Source: Lycocorax pyrrhopterus obiensis
Taxonomy: Eukaryota; Chordata; Aves; Passeriformes; Paradisaeidae
Assembly: GCA_014706295.1 (NCBI GenBank)
Contig: JACSVZ010000012.1
Coordinates: forward strand, 12,828,227 to 12,892,226
DNA: 64,000 bases
Direction of reading: 5' to 3'
A program made the translations under genes and the position numbers. The notes under the pieces were generated by a model that was not told where the DNA came from, ran no database searches, and worked only from the letters and a program-made list of their open reading frames with translations. Within the stretch, counting starts at the first letter, position 1. The number at the start of each line of letters is the position of its first letter. Below are positions 37,560-51,640 of the stretch, one piece after another.

Positions 37560-37735
37560 TCACACTGCCTCACTGTGTGGCCTTGACCACATTATTCATC
37601 GCTTCAGTTTCCCCACTCGTAAAATTAGAATAATGTGACTTCCAGTGTCTCCCATCTCTGACTTCTCAGGAGGGCTCGAAGGATTAATGACCCTACAATG
37701 CTCTGAGAATGGATAAACACTAACTGCTAAGGCAG
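37560..37735 (+). mobile_element. MIR-type CORE-SINE relic
   Basis: Motifs appear in the order of the MIR consensus: TGTGTGGCCTTGACCACATT (for the TGTGACCTTGGGCAAGTCA region), CTTCAGTTTCCCCACTCGTA then AAATTAGAATAATG (for CAGTTTCCTCATCTGTAAAATGGGGATAATA), then AGGGCTCGAAGGATTAATGA (for AGGGTTGTTGTGAGGATTAAATGA), AATGCTCTGAGAATGG and ATAAACACTAACTGCTAA near the 3' end. MIRs are ancient tRNA-derived SINEs that amplified with L2/L3-type LINE machinery and are present only as old, sparse relics in birds. The alignment was made by eye. It lies about 1.2 kb upstream of the presumed promoter. Confidence 0.75.
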
Positions 37736-40700
37736 AGCTAATATGTTTCAGAGCATTAAAGCACTGAAATTCTAGAAATTCCAATCAAACCACCTCGTGT
37801 GTCCAAACATGGGTGAAGTAAAATGCAGGGATTACTAAAATACCATCTTCTACCACTCACAATCAACAAAATACTATGGCTTGGTTTATTAGTTCTGTTC
37901 TTTGAATCTGATTTGTGCCATTTAGTCCCAGTGTTAAGCTCAGTTCCATTAAAAATGGCACCAGCAGCAATTCCCACTGCTAATTTGCCAAACCAGGCTG
38001 TCCAGGGCAAGGCCATTTAGAGTCAAAGCAGTCAGAAAACATCACCATTACCTCTGGCCTGTTGTTCTGAGCCTTTGCAGCCCATATGGGCCTCCAGTCA
38101 GAGGACCTGCAATTCTGGCACATGCTACATGTGGTCCTCAGTGCTGTTCTTCAGCGATCCCCATGCTTTATTCAAGTAATGAAAAGGAGTTTGAACCAAC
38201 TAATTATCTCATTAGCAAAAAATAAGGGGGGCAGGGGGAAGCACTGGCAAAGCACACACTGCTGCAGGAATAGATGCATCACTCACAACGTTGTGACAAC
38301 AATCAAAATCAAAATAATGGTCCGAATTCCTATGTCCAACTTAAAAAAGAGAATTGTAAATTCATGTTCCAGTCTACAGAAATAGCAACCTTGAACAAAA
38401 ATCCGTGCACATCACACATTCCTCTTCACCAGTCTCTCTCAGGGGTGGATAACCGTGGTTCTTCCAGCTCATAGTTGAACAAGAGATGAAATGTCTGAAA
38501 CGCTCTAATGGTCAAATGATGCCAGGGTGGTCCTTGAGTCACTGCAGGGGGGTTGCAGAACCTCAGCTGGGACGCCCTTGTTTGACAGCAGGGATACTCC
38601 AGCAGCTGTGAGTGCAACCAGACCCACTGGAGCCACACCAAGACCCAGAGCTAAATGCCCTGTGAAGTGACCTGTGGGATGAGCAAAAGCTTGAGCGGGG
38701 ACCCAGAGCAGGGCAGAGCAGGGTCTTGCTGTGGTTCAGCTTCTGGGGGTCCTCGCCGTGGCCTTCTCACACACACATTTCCTACCATGGGCAAGAGACC
38801 TCCTGAACCTTTGTCCTTCCCATCACACTTGCAGGGACAAACCTTAACTGAAATATTACTGTGATGGCAGCGGCTGTTGAGGTTTCAGTAATTCCAGATT
38901 TCTATCTTTTTTTACTGGAGATCTTCAAATAAGTATTTTCAGTGCACTTATTGGACAGTACAGATGAGTGCCATCACAGCATGTCTCATGGCACATCAAA
39001 AGTTCTACATGAATTTAGTTGTTTATCATCACTTATATCTTTTTCTCCTTTAAAAAAGGGAGTGGTTTTCTTCTGAATTACCCAATTGACAAGAAAAATC
39101 ACAGAGAAGCAGACCAAAGCAACTAACTGTAAAATATATGCCTTTTAGTGAAGGGTGCAGCTGAAGATTTTTTTAAACTGATCCAAAGGTGCACATGTCA
39201 TACTAGAAAGCTTCCAGCTCAAAGCCTTCAGTGGGTCACTGATTTAGTCATAATTTCCAGAACTAAGTTTCTGTGCTATGGGAACTGTTAAAAACCAACA
39301 TAACCACTGAAGGAAAGTGAACACTGGTAAAATCCACAAGTAGCATCTCCAGCAGAAGGTTGTTCTGCACCTGTCCAGTTTGTAAAGTGCTTTTACTACA
39401 GGGCAGTGCAATGTGGTTTAATCTTTAGAGCATGTCCATGTCCAACACACGGGGGCTCTCCAGGCCTGATGGATTCCTGCTGGAATAGTTTCTTCCCCCG
39501 TGCCATCTAACGAGCAGCACCACACAAGGGAAGCCTAATGAAGCATATTCAGAAGGAAAAGTATCATGTGATTTACCACAAACATGCTGCAGTCCTAGTT
39601 CAAAATGCTTCGGGGTTTCTATGTGCAAGTTTGAGACAGACAACCAATGTGTTAAAAAATCCAACATCCATCAGATGTCAGAAACCCAACAAAGCAATCA
39701 AAGCTCAAGGAAATCTACATCTGAGAATGCGTAACGTTAGCTGATGCTAAATAGCATCTTTTGGAGAGAATATAAATGATAAGGATTTTTAACCTAAACT
39801 ATCAAAAGAAATACAATCAGAAAACAGAAGTTTTTGCTCTACCAAGCAGAATTTTAAAATGTTCTCCAGGGGCTGGATCCTCCACAATGTTGCTAAGCAA
39901 ACAATGAAACTGATTACAAACGTACACAAAAATAATCGGGTTTAGCATTAGACCTACGTAAGAGATGTTCCAAAAAAACAGTGATACAAAATACTAGGTG
40001 CTTTCAGAAATCATTTTTCTGTATATTCACAATGTCCTTTCTTTTCTTCAGCCAATTGTTCACAAGTAGCCTCCATAAAGAATTTGTAAATGGGTTTATA
40101 CCAATCTGAATCGCTTCATTTTGCATTGTGAGCTGGTGTTGCCTTTTCCCAAGGAGGTGTATTTGCTGCTGATGTCACCAATCTCTCTTGAAGGTTCTAG
40201 TTCTGTTTCTGCTGTTCATACAATTAGGGTACCTCACAAATGAGGTAACTTAACCACTGCAAGTGTCCAAAGCTACTTTCCCACTCTTACTGCAATGCTA
40301 AATGCAAGAGTTTGCAGCATATTAACTGAAAATTTAATTTGCTATATTTTGTCAAAAAAGTCATGTCTAATTTCATTCAGAAACAAGAAATCAAACACCA
40401 TTGATAAAATAGTAGAGGAATATAATTTTGATGCAACTAAACTAGTACTGATCTAATAAATGTTACTTCTAACATTGCTACAAAAAAGGTTTCTTGCATA
40501 AGTGCCATGAAAACTGCCATAAAAATAACCAGTCATGCCTGTATTCACCCCCCTCTAAGGAGCAAAAATGCATATTCTACAGGATAGTGATTTTTTGCAC
40601 AGCCAGTGTTGCTTAGGAGGTCATGTTCAAAAAAGGATTACTTTTCCAAAGCCCTAAAATAAAGCAAAGTTTCTGAAGACGCACCAAATCAAGGAAAAAA

Positions 40701-42984
40701 AAATCTGTATCTCATTTTTGTCAAGTGTAAGGAAAGCAGCAGGCACCATTTGCCAGCAGCATTCACTTTAAAGACTGTTGACTCTTTTTTTTGAGCTTGT
40801 TGCAAAGTTTAATGTGAAACATAAGGTAACAGCACATCTACCAACATGAAGAAGAAACAGGTCTCTGAAAAGTCTTGAAGCAAAACAATTCCTTCTGTGC
40901 TTATACATATTCACAGTCCTGTTGAAATGCTAAAGCAGTCACAGGAATTTGCATTCCTGAGGCAGACAGCATTTCCACAGGAACAAGGATTACTAGCTAA
41001 GGCCGCAACATGGACTTTAACAGTTCCCTATATATGTTCTTCAGAGGTAATCTGGATCTGCTTTCAGGTGTTTTTCCCAAACAAACTACAATTTTTTGTT
41101 TAGTAATTAGAAAACACAACTTTTTACTGTGTTGTGAGTTCAAAATGTCTTCCAATCCCGCAATCTTTTTTTCCTTCCCACGGTATTAATGCAAAACGTT
41201 TCCTCAATAAAACTGCAAAAGGTTAATTTGTCTACAGAGCCGCATGACCAGGAAAACACAGATGTGACAGTGCTCACCACACCAGCCTGAGGAAATGTCA
41301 TAACACAACAGAAAATACCTAAAAAACCTGGAAGTGCAATTGCTTCCCCTTGGAGACCAAATTGTGCAAGGTAATACCTTCAAATGATAACGTGCAGCCT
41401 ATGCCACGGGACAGGGCCCTGAATGCTGCTCAGAAAGTCAAATAAAGCCAGTACAAAACATTTCCCAGTCCCAGGATCACAGCTGGAAGGCACCGAGGCC
41501 TCCCCCAGCCATCCTTAGAGGCACACACCCCCCGAGGAGTCTGAATTTAGACTTTTCACTCTGCCCTTGCCCCCTAAGTAAAGCAGAGTGAGCACAGCCC
41601 CCCGTGAGACAGGTGTGAGTCTGACACGTGCCTGCACTCACAGGCAGTGAGCTGAGCAAAGAAAATAGAATGACAGAGTTTAGAGACTTCTAGAAGATTT
41701 TTGGCCCAGAAAGTAGGCAAAGAGGTACCCCTGTGCAACTCTGTGAGATGGATGGAGGTAGAATTCTGTTGAGAAAATGGGTAACTGCCTATTTTTTATT
41801 CTTAGTTAATGACAAATCTTTATTTTGCAGCTGTATTTATTTTTATTCAACCTATTTTCATTTGCAGTTGCTCTCCAGATTGCAGAACACACCAATGAGA
41901 CTTTTGTCACTAGCTTTAGAGGCATGATGTTTACTTCCTACTAAAACGAATGCAAAGATTTAAATATCTTTATCAGTACAGGATATAAAGCACTGTAGGG
42001 ATTGTTACTTGAGAGACTTTAAAAACATATTTGCATCACTTAATATAACACAACCACACAAATGCCACCACCTTCTGCACTATCAGGTAGAAGGCAGAGG
42101 TTGGGACCACCTCTAGCTCAGTTATTGGGGACCTTCTCTCCTCTAAAGTCCTGTTGGCACAGAGAATGTCACAGCTTGTGGATGCAAGCAGCCACTTGCT
42201 CCTGCTCATCTGTGGCACAACGCAGTTGACTAATTAATTTTTTAAAGTATTCAAGATGTGACACATATATGGGATTGAATACAGATTAGCATTACAATAA
42301 TCACAAAGCTTTTGTAGCCTCAAATTTGTCTTCTTGCAGCGAAGTTCCCTTTAATGTGCAAATGAACGATGCCACTACGTATCTGGAAATAAACAGGCTC
42401 ATTATGATCGTGGCTTGTCACAAACACAGGCATTCAGGGTTATATTAACAGCACACAGTAGGCTGGCAGAGAAATAAAAGATCCATGCCCAACTGCCTGG
42501 TACCATATCCTGATCCATCCCATCACTGGAATCCTGGAGTGGTCTTAGGAAAACGTCCTTCCCCCAAAATGTTTCTGGACTTAAGTTGTTTTCAGCAGTT
42601 GCAAGGGCTTTTTTGGCCTAGGTATAAAGACAGATATGTTTGCCAAACTGAGTCAAAAAAGAGCAAAAGGGACATGAAATTGTCTGAAAACTTCAAACCC
42701 AGCAAAAGCCGAGAGAGAGGTTCAGAGGAGAGATGGCCCACACAACAAAAAGCAAAGGGAACAGGGAGACAGGGAAGTGAGCTAGCTGAAATGTTCAAAA
42801 CCCTGACAATAACTGTCAAGTAAAGGGGAACGTAATGATTGATTTTTCCTTTTTTTTTTTCTTTTTTTAAATTTAATTTAATTTTTTACCTTTCAATTTT
42901 TGAGATTAACTAAATCAGCGAGTCTGGAGTCACCTCACACATCACAGGCCCTGCTTCACACACAACAAAAGGACCAGCATGTCT
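37736..42984. other. Non-coding DNA
   Basis: No supported gene. The GC-richer patches near 38.5-38.8 kb and 41.4-41.65 kb give short overlapping open frames only. A T-rich, low-complexity stretch lies at about 42846-42895. The 112-codon frame at 42485-42823 is Lys/Ser/Glu-rich at its end but unrecognised, and the opposite strand is also open. Confidence 0.55.
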
Positions 42985-43184
42985 TTCAGGAAGAAATCCT
43001 TTACTGTGAGGCTGGGGAGGCCCAGAGAAGCTGTGGCTGCCCCTGGATCCCTGGCAGTGTCCAAGGCCAGGACGGACAGGACTGGGAACAACCTGGGATA
43101 GTGGAAGGTGTCCCTGCTCATGGCAGGGGTGGAACAGAGTGGGCTTGAAAGTCCCTTCCAACCCAAACCATTCTGGGATTCCTG
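42985..43184 (+). mobile_element. CR1 LINE, 3' end, internally deleted
   Basis: Plus-oriented CR1 3' terminus. It starts with the CR1 segment TTCAGGAAGAAATCCTTTAC, followed by GAGGCTGGGGAGGCCCAGAG, where the usual stretch between the GGGGAGGCC and CAGAGAAGCTG motifs is shortened. The 3' UTR hallmarks follow: GTGTCCAAGGCCAGGACGGA, GTGGAAGGTGTCCCTGCTCA, GGCAGGGGTGGAACAGAGTG and CCCTTCCAACCCAAACCATT, ending CTGGGATTCCTG instead of a clean ATTCTATG repeat. It is the same subfamily type as the reverse-oriented copy at 51227-51515. Confidence 0.92.
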
Positions 43185-43471
43185 TGCTGTGACAAAAAGG
43201 GCTGCTCCTGGTAGCTGTTGGTAAACAAGAACATTCCTAATAGGATCCTCAGTGTCAGGGCAGTTAATTATAGGGTTTGCTTTACAGTGAGATGCAAAAC
43301 ACAGTTCAGAAATAGATGGTCCTTTGGAAGGATTTAGGGAGACCAATGCTAAGTTTGTCATCCATCAAGGAATGCAGACAGGATATTTTATATCAACATC
43401 TACGTAAGATGTTTCCAAGAATAATGAGGGCACAATATTTTAAAAACAAATTTCACACATTTTTCGGACAA

Positions 43472-43562
43472 AATGGTGTAATTTTTGCAGTTTCAATTGG
43501 ATATGGTACGGTTGGAAATGGTGTTAATTTTTGCAGTTTCAATTGGATTTGGTATGCTTGGA
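43472..43562 (+). repeat. 45-bp tandem repeat, two copies
   Basis: The unit beginning AATGGTGTAATTTTTGCAGT at 43472 is repeated from 43517 with a few substitutions and one added T. The period is 45 bp and similarity is lost soon after 43562. The opposite-strand frame stays open through both copies only because the period is divisible by three. Confidence 0.9.
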
Positions 43563-43566
43563 AATG

Positions 43567-46500
43567 CAAGGGGAAATCTGCAGTAATCAGGATGTGACAC
43601 TCATTAACACTTCCACAAAATACCCACTGGATTTGCATAAACTCTGCAAAGATTCATTGGTGAATCTTTAATACGAGATTTCCCTTGGTTTTACTCCACA
43701 TTCAGCTCCATTTGCCCTCCCTCTCTCCTCTCCTCTGCCAGCGAGAAGTGCTGTAAACAGTTCATAACAAAGCATAACAAAATGTACTGAAAAACTAATA
43801 TATACTTGTAATTACCCAAAAGCCTATATAATTGCATATATAATTTCATAAACTGCAAATATTTTTCAAGAAATTATTCTGTAAGGGAGAGAAATACTAA
43901 TTGGATACAAAGGCTTGATAGAGTGGCACTCCAAGTCACTTAATAAATCTGGAGATGCACAGGCAAGTTCTTTAATGACCTGTGTATAAAACCCATCCAT
44001 GGCCCAGCTTGCAGACAGCACAGCATTTGCATGCAAAGTAGCATGAAAAGATTCTAGAAAATGGATAAACCACCAAGGCAGCAAAAGGTTTCTGCTTCTG
44101 ACACAAAAATTTTAAGTAAATGCCGCTATTAAGGGAGACAGTTCTTGCTACTGCCAATATCATAAATGTGGCAAGAAATTGAAATTTAAAAAAAAAATCT
44201 GGGTCATTTGAGTCTTCTTTGAGAAAGACACCCTTCTCAAGAGTCAATACCCACCATGAGTTTTTAGCTGAACTATCCAGGACCTACTGGGCTACACTGA
44301 CTACATCAACGTGGGCTATTATAGCAGACAGTCCAACATATAATGGGAAGTTAACTATGAAAAAAAGATTATTTTCTCTTCGGAACTATTAAAAAAAAGC
44401 ATTACCAGGTTTAAAAATTCTCATGGAAGCTCATTCTGCTGACAAAAATGCTTTTTGGTTACCTTTGGTTTTAAACAGAAATCTTCTACAATAATGGTTA
44501 CGAGTTGAGCATTAATAGGATAGATTTAAGTAAATTTAGTATAAGATTCAGAATAAAATTTTAAATTCAATTCAATTCTTCTCCCTGTCCTAAATTCCTG
44601 CAAACAGAGATAAATGACATTTAATTTCTGGTGTGCTGTACTCCAACCCAACCATTTCTGTTGGAGCCTAAGCTTTGAAATGATTTGAACTATGTCCCTG
44701 TAACTGAACGGCTGGACCAGACAATAGATTATTTCACTTGCTTGCATTTTGAGCAAATTTATTGACTGAGAGTCTTATTTCAATGCTCCTACTCAACACA
44801 TCATTATCTCCGATATCCCACGAGCACACGAAAGAATCTTCTAAAGGAAAATACAGCCTAAGTGTGAGGGCCAGGATGAATTCCTGTATTTTATTTCTGT
44901 TTAAACTCTCAGGCTCAGATCACCTTTATGTCTTGTTCACTACCGAGTAATGGAAGCAGGCTGGGGAGAAAAATGGATATAAGTGGTTTTATTTGTCTTG
45001 TGGAATCTTTTTAAAGATAAATTAGAACATCAGAACTTGGATGGTTTTTTTTCCCCTGCTGAACAACTGTGAATTGTGCTGAGGTCACTTGAAGTGTAAA
45101 TACTCTGAGCACTTTTCATTTGGGTTTTTACTAAAAAACAAGTAATCTCAAAGTGGAACAAATTTTTTTATTACAGTTTAGTAAGCAGAATTCTCATTCC
45201 AATGCTTTAAGACTCCCAGAGCACAAGTGATCACAAAGCAACAGCAGATCTTGGTAAGTAAAAACTCAAAAATTTTTCTCTAACTCAGGATTACAATTTC
45301 CGAGGCTTACCCATCACAAGACTATTTGTACCCATAAAATAGCACAAAACTTGTGAGATAATTTCAATAGTCACAATAGCAACAACATCCTCTGTGCTAT
45401 TCCTCAAAGAATTCTCCTTGCTGGATGCACAATTGGACTGTCAAAGACAGCAAAGAGCTCTGGCATTCCCTGCTTCAAGACTGCAAGGGTTCCACCCAAA
45501 ACTGTAGAGCAAGAAAATTATTAAATCAAAAAATAAATAAATGAAAAAGGCATTACAGGCTTTCAGAGTGTACTAATGCCATGTGAACTCCCTGACCCTG
45601 TGACTGAAGTGGTGGTTATTATCAGACAACCACTGTGAAAATAAGCTGTTAGAAAATAAGAAGTCTTTACTTTTATTTCACTAATTCAAATGGCACAATG
45701 ACGACTCTTTTGAACACGATTTCTCGAAGCTGCCATATATTGTTCACTAGAGGCAAGGAAAACAATTCATCAGATGTTTCACTTCTCATTTCTGTGTCTC
45801 AGTGGCAGGAATCTCAGATCAAAACGCGCATGCCACATTGTCCCTTGCAAGAGAGTGAAGTAAAACTTATGCCAGCCCCTTTCTGCCTTGCATGGGTCAG
45901 GGATGGTAGGGTGAGAAACAAATTTCAGGATGGAAAACCAGGAAAAGGAAGAGGATACTGTGAATTCTGCTGCCTCACAACTCCCTGTGCATGGCTGTAG
46001 TGGACATTTCTGTGGCTCAAAGGGATGGGATGCACAGAAACTCAGGAATAACTGAAATATGGATAAAATACATTTCTATGACTATAAGGTGATTTTTTTT
46101 TTTGGCACTCATACCTGGTTGTCTGCAGCAATTGCACCTATACAGAACTTGGAAACTGGGTGACAGAAACTTGGCCCTGAGGAATCTGTATCAGTATGAA
46201 TTTCTTAAAATGCAGGCAGTGTGGGAAAACAGAGCAAATATTTTGAGGGCTGACAGACTCTCCTGGACGCAAAGCTGGCACACGTGGAATGAGGCTGGGC
46301 AGATGTGTTTTGGGCAGGCAGCTGGAGCCCGGTGCTCAGCCAGCTGCCAGCATCCTCCCAGGACCGATGCTCGGGGCACACAAAGGTGTGGCTGTGGCAC
46401 AAATGCAAACTCGGATTTCTCAGGGACAGTTTGGGCCATCGAGGCCGCGAGCCCTTCTGCCCGCTCTCAATGGCAGAAAAAATGAAAGCTCATTATTTAT

Positions 46501-49500
46501 ACACTGAGAGCTCTTCAGCCTGATCCTGGGATAAAGACACAAGTCCAACACAGCACACGGAGCTGGAGGTGGCACTAAAGGAAACCCAAGATTCCAAATG
46601 AGGAAACAGCGAATTCCACTTTCATCATGATATTATGCCCACATCCCTGCTCCAGACACCAACTCCCACCGAACATGCTTTTCCAGAGAGATCAGGCTTC
46701 TTGTTAAAACCACACCAAAAGTCAGCATTGCTATCTCATTCTTGTGTCAGTGGTTCTCCCCTTCTGATTTTAGAATTCTTGTTCCTCCCAAATGCCACCA
46801 CTCCTGGTATGTTCTGAGGTTCATATAATTTCATGGCCTTTGCTCTCTTTTCTTCTCTTTAGTTTCTTTCTCTTCAATCTCCCCATTTAGGAGATAAACT
46901 AAAAGGCTATACACCACTATTAAGTGTTAATTTTACCTGGAAAACAAAGTGGAATTCACACTCTGCACAACACACAAGGAAAAGAGCGAAAATTCAGGGT
47001 ACGAGTCCGGGCAACATATTCCACATTGACTTCAGCTGAAAAAAGTTAATTTGTGGATATAACATTTTGAATGAAAATTACAGTAATAATAAAATTGCAA
47101 GCCAACTTCTTACTGCATTGCAATAAAATATTACTCAAAACTTCAGTATGTCCTATCTCATTCTAGCAGAAAGTTCAAAAGAAAGAACAAAAAGATTTAG
47201 GAGGTTATCCTTTTAGATATATATATGTTTGTGACATATATATCTTTATATTTATATATATAAAAATCACAGAAATGTTCCCAAACTAATACATTTGCTG
47301 TGACTTTTAGAAGAAATACAGTTCACCATTATTCCATCAATGAGAGAACCCAAGAAAAACAAATGATCCAAATTGCCCCACAAGCCCCAGCAATGTTCCC
47401 CTGAACACCTGATGCACTGAATAAACATTATATATATATTTTTATACACATACATTCAATATCCTTAACAGACAAGCAAGTACAGCACAACCTGATTATT
47501 TGGAAAATAGAAAAGCACCAGAGATGTTTTTGAATTACAATTTCAGAGACACTGGTCAGTAACATTTTGTAGAGAGGTTGTTCAGATCAGTTGTTTACGA
47601 CAGGCTGGAAGGCTCTGACTGCCGGGGCTTTGACAGTAAAGTACCATCACCTTTTAATAAGATGGGAAGAGTAAGGCTTAATTTACGAAAGAAAAGTTTT
47701 CCTGCATTCTTGTGAATTCTCACCCATCATTAAGTCTTTTTTGCATTATTCTAAGAACCGTGGGGTTTGGGTGATTTCACCAATTGAAGTCAGAGTAGGA
47801 TGATTTTTGGAACACGACATCACTTAAAGATTCTCCTGTTTTTATTAACATCCACACCTAGAGAAGTGAGTGACCATCACATCACCTCTGCTCTGGCACT
47901 TTTATTATTTCATTCCAACTTCACACAGTGACTTCAGCTGCTCCTCATAACACAAATGCCTTCCAAGTGCCATGCTCACTCTGTAGATTTCTCAACATAT
48001 CCCTTCTAAGATTTTTAAATGGCTGCTCCATCTACATCCTTAAAACTTACCAATATTTCGAGAGAACATAATATTCCATATTTGTGTTTGTTTACATTTT
48101 TATAACTACACATCGCCCCAAGCAAATAAACTGTGTTTTCTAGCCTGTGGAGTTATGCAGTATTTATTGAAATTGTAGAATTCACACTGTTACTATGAGA
48201 GCACGAAACAACAAATGTAAAATTAAAGCTCATCATTACCTTGAAATCCGGCATGAAACTTGAAACTAAATTAAATCTTATCTAAATGCCAAAATCAAGG
48301 AGAAGAAAAACACCACCAAAGGGAAAACTAGATTATCTTTCATATTTCCTATTCAATTTGTTTGCATATTTACAAACAGATGACCGAAAAAAGGTATCTG
48401 AACAGTCATAACTGAATCACCTGGAACAGTGAAAGGCTGGCATGTGGATGAAGGGAAACATCTTTCCATCAAAGACTTTGAAAAGAGTCTAAATCTACTC
48501 CAGATCTGGACTTGGAGAGCTGTGAGAATACAGCAGGATTTAATTCTCTGGATGAGTCTTATACCGTATACTGATCGAGACTAATAAAATTACACAAAAT
48601 GGGATAACTTTCACCATGTCCAAGGTGATATGAAATCATTTGCCTGGGCACAACTCAATAACAACTGAACTGCTCCCCACCCACCTGCACACAGAGGCAG
48701 AAATGCAGACAGCTACAACTGCAAGCAGATTTAGGAATTCTGTGAAAACATTCACTGAAACCAGAGGCAAAATTTCCACAGCTTTTCAGTCGTGAACTTG
48801 ACAAGAAAAGATCAATGAAGAATCAAACCAAATTATTTTTCTTGCAAAATGAGGCAGGATGCCATTCGATTTAAACCTGCTGCTCCAGTTATTTGGCCAT
48901 TAGAACAATGGTTCACCATTCCAGACATCTTTATCCACAGCTCTTCTGGGCCCATACCAAAGAAGCCAATCTACCAGGTAGTACTACCAGAGCACCAGAA
49001 ATCAAGTTTTCCCAGGAAAGACATTTTTATTTATGCCAATTCCAGTATACAAATCTTCAAATAATAATAAGCTCAATAAATTTAATGCAGCTGGAAATGA
49101 ATCAGATAAGCAAAAATGGCAGGCCTTCAACGCAGAATGGCTGTCAGGCCAAGGAAAGGAGAGGACAATTGGAATAACAGCCAAAGTCACAGTGTAAATC
49201 ACCACTGAACTATCTGAGAGCTCTGCACAATACCACCAAAGATGGCTGTTGGGCTGGAAAGAAGAGAGCTGGAAAATAATTGCCTGAAGACTGAAGAACA
49301 CAGACTGGAGTACCAAGATCTGAACAGACTAAAGGAGATAAGAATGGAGATATGAAGGCCAAATACAAGCTCACTGACTAAGCCAGAACAGTGTCATAGC
49401 ACCAGAAATGCCATCACGGGTCAGGAGCAGGCAAACACTGCTCCCTGCTGTGGAACCCCAGAAGATGAGGGGCTAATGTGTGTCTCAGACACTGAAAGCT

Positions 49501-51226
49501 GGTTGCCTGAGGGGCCAGCCAAGGGCTGGTGGCAATAACAGACAAGGACTGCTGGTAATAAGATGTGCAGTAAGATCATCTCTCGTGATCTGAGATGGGC
49601 TGTCAAAATAACAAAGTCCTCTTGCTGCCTGCACCATTGAAAATCAGTCTTTAAAAAAAGCTTCTACAGAATGTGGGCTCTCCCTAAATATATCAGAAAT
49701 GAAATGTGTGTGGTAAAACCTGTGAGCTGTTCCCTGCAGACACAGTCCTGCACTTCAGCAGAGCCCTTCTGCTGAAGGTCTTACTGCAGGTCCTTCAGTT
49801 AAGAGAAATATAAATTGGTAACTGTTGTTGATACTAATTTCTTGGACACTTATAACTAAATTATCCACTAGAGAGCACAGCAACATTTTCAAACACATTC
49901 TGCTTATGCCTGCAAGTGCCAAGTGAGGTCCTTGTGGCGCTCAAAGTCACTCTCTACACAAGAAATATGCTAAACAATCTGCCATGCACAGCAGAGATAA
50001 GGAATGGACTCAATACAAGGCTTGAACGAGAAAAGGTCAACAGACCATGAACTTTTAATGAACAAATTTCAGCTGCTCCCAGCCTTGTGTGCAGTTCTCA
50101 GACATTACTGATGAAATAACTTCTTTTGCATTATAAACTTTTGTGTATAAATATATAACAACACAACAGAAAGAGAAAATACATTCTTCCTTCCTGCAGG
50201 AGAAAGCCTGAGCAGCACTGCTCATCAGCATTCTGGGCAAGAGCTGCTCTGCTTCCTGTTCTCCAATATATTCTGGTGATGTCATGACATTTTTACTTTC
50301 CATTAAAGAAAACCTTTCATCATTTACTATTTCCCATTTTAATGAGCATCCTGAAAATTCATCTATCATTTAAAAACGTAAATAAAATATTCTTCAGTTT
50401 TGCTGTATTTTAGAGTTGCTGAGAACAAAAAGAGTATCATCCAAATAAAGCGCTCTGAAATTTCTGCTTTAAAATATTGTTTAAAACTGCTGTGTTCCCA
50501 CAGGCCTTCATCAATACATTGACAAGGGTGTCCACAGCATGCAGAAACCTGCATTGCACGTCTCAGAGCCACAGGGAGACAAATTAACTCAACCAGAGAT
50601 CTTTGCTAAATATGTTTTTCTTCCTTTTCCCACAAACCATTTGAGTCAATCATTGCTGCAAAAAGATTAATAGCATAGGGCATCTTGTATTCCCAGAAAA
50701 ACATAGAACTTGGCATAACTAGTCAAATATGTTCAGAAGTGGATAGATTCAGACACTGAAAAAACAAAGTCATTGGAAGTATTTAAGTCTGAAACAAGAC
50801 ACAAATAAGACGAATCTTGTCCTAAACAGCATCAGTTACTGCTTTATAATCTGGAGAAGAGGGGGTTTATAGACATTTCTCATTTATGTTGGCATCCCTA
50901 TGAATATAAATGGAATTAGAAAGCTGACAGTTACTACGGAATGAAAAGAGAAGTGCTAGGAAAACATTCACTGTCCATGGGAATTGCAGGCAGCGCAGTC
51001 GGCTGCGAGGATGGGAATCACTTGACAACCATTGCTGCAAACAAAGGGGAACAAATAGCAAGGTGGAGAAAATCCAAGTCAGCAAAAAGGGATGAACACA
51101 AACCACAGCAAAGGTTCTCCATGAGCATGTATAAAGACTAACATGGATTTCCACAGCTCAGGTTAACAGGGCATTGAAAGAGCACAGAATACAGATGACG
51201 TGAGCGCTAAATGCAATCTATTCATA
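43567..51226. other. Non-coding DNA
   Basis: No supported gene over 7.6 kb. A GC-richer patch at 46290-46480 produces four overlapping open frames on both strands without recognisable content. The rest is AT-rich. No splice-flanked exon was recognised. Confidence 0.55.
47215..47268. repeat. AT-dinucleotide palindrome
   Basis: An inverted repeat AGATATATAT (47215-47224) and ATATATATCT (47236-47245) is followed by TTTATATTTATATATATA. It is able to extrude as a hairpin and is likely to vary in length. No gene contains it. Confidence 0.8.
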
Positions 51227-51515
51227 AATCATAGAATGGTTTGGGTCGAAAGGGACCTTTAAAGGTCATTCAGTTCCACCCCCTGCCATGGGCAGGGACA
51301 CCTTCCACTATCCCAGGCTGCTCCAAGCCCCGTCCAACCTGGCCTTGGACACTTCCAGGGATGGGGCAGCCACAGCTGCTCTGGGCACCCTGTGCCAGGG
51401 CCTCCCCACCCTCACAGGGAAGAATTTCTTCCTAATTTCTAATCTAAACCTCCTTCAGTTTACAGCCATTCGCCTTTGTCCTATCATGTCCCCATGAAAA
51501 GTCCCTGTCCAAGCA
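51227..51515 (-). mobile_element. CR1 LINE, 3' end (5'-truncated), minus strand
   Basis: A reverse-oriented CR1. On the plus strand it begins AATCATAGAATGGTTTGGGT (the complement of the CR1 3' tip) and continues through the reverse complement of the 3' UTR (ACCCCCTGCCATGGGCAGGG, CACCTTCCACTATCCCAGGC, GGCCTTGGACACTTCCAGGG, CAGGGCCTCCCCACCCTCAC) into the ORF2 end (AGAATTTCTTCCTAATTTCT, CCATTCGCCTTTGTCC). It fades at about 51515. It is better preserved at its 3' tip than the copy at 42985-43184. Confidence 0.96.
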
Positions 51516-51640
51516 CTCAGTGCCATTTCTTCGAGGTTACTACAATCTAGTTGTCATTTTCTTCAATTCTGTCAGTTTAAAATCACCATCACTGTAGTTT
51601 TCATAATAGGCATAAGTTGTATGCTTATGCAGTTGGGGAA

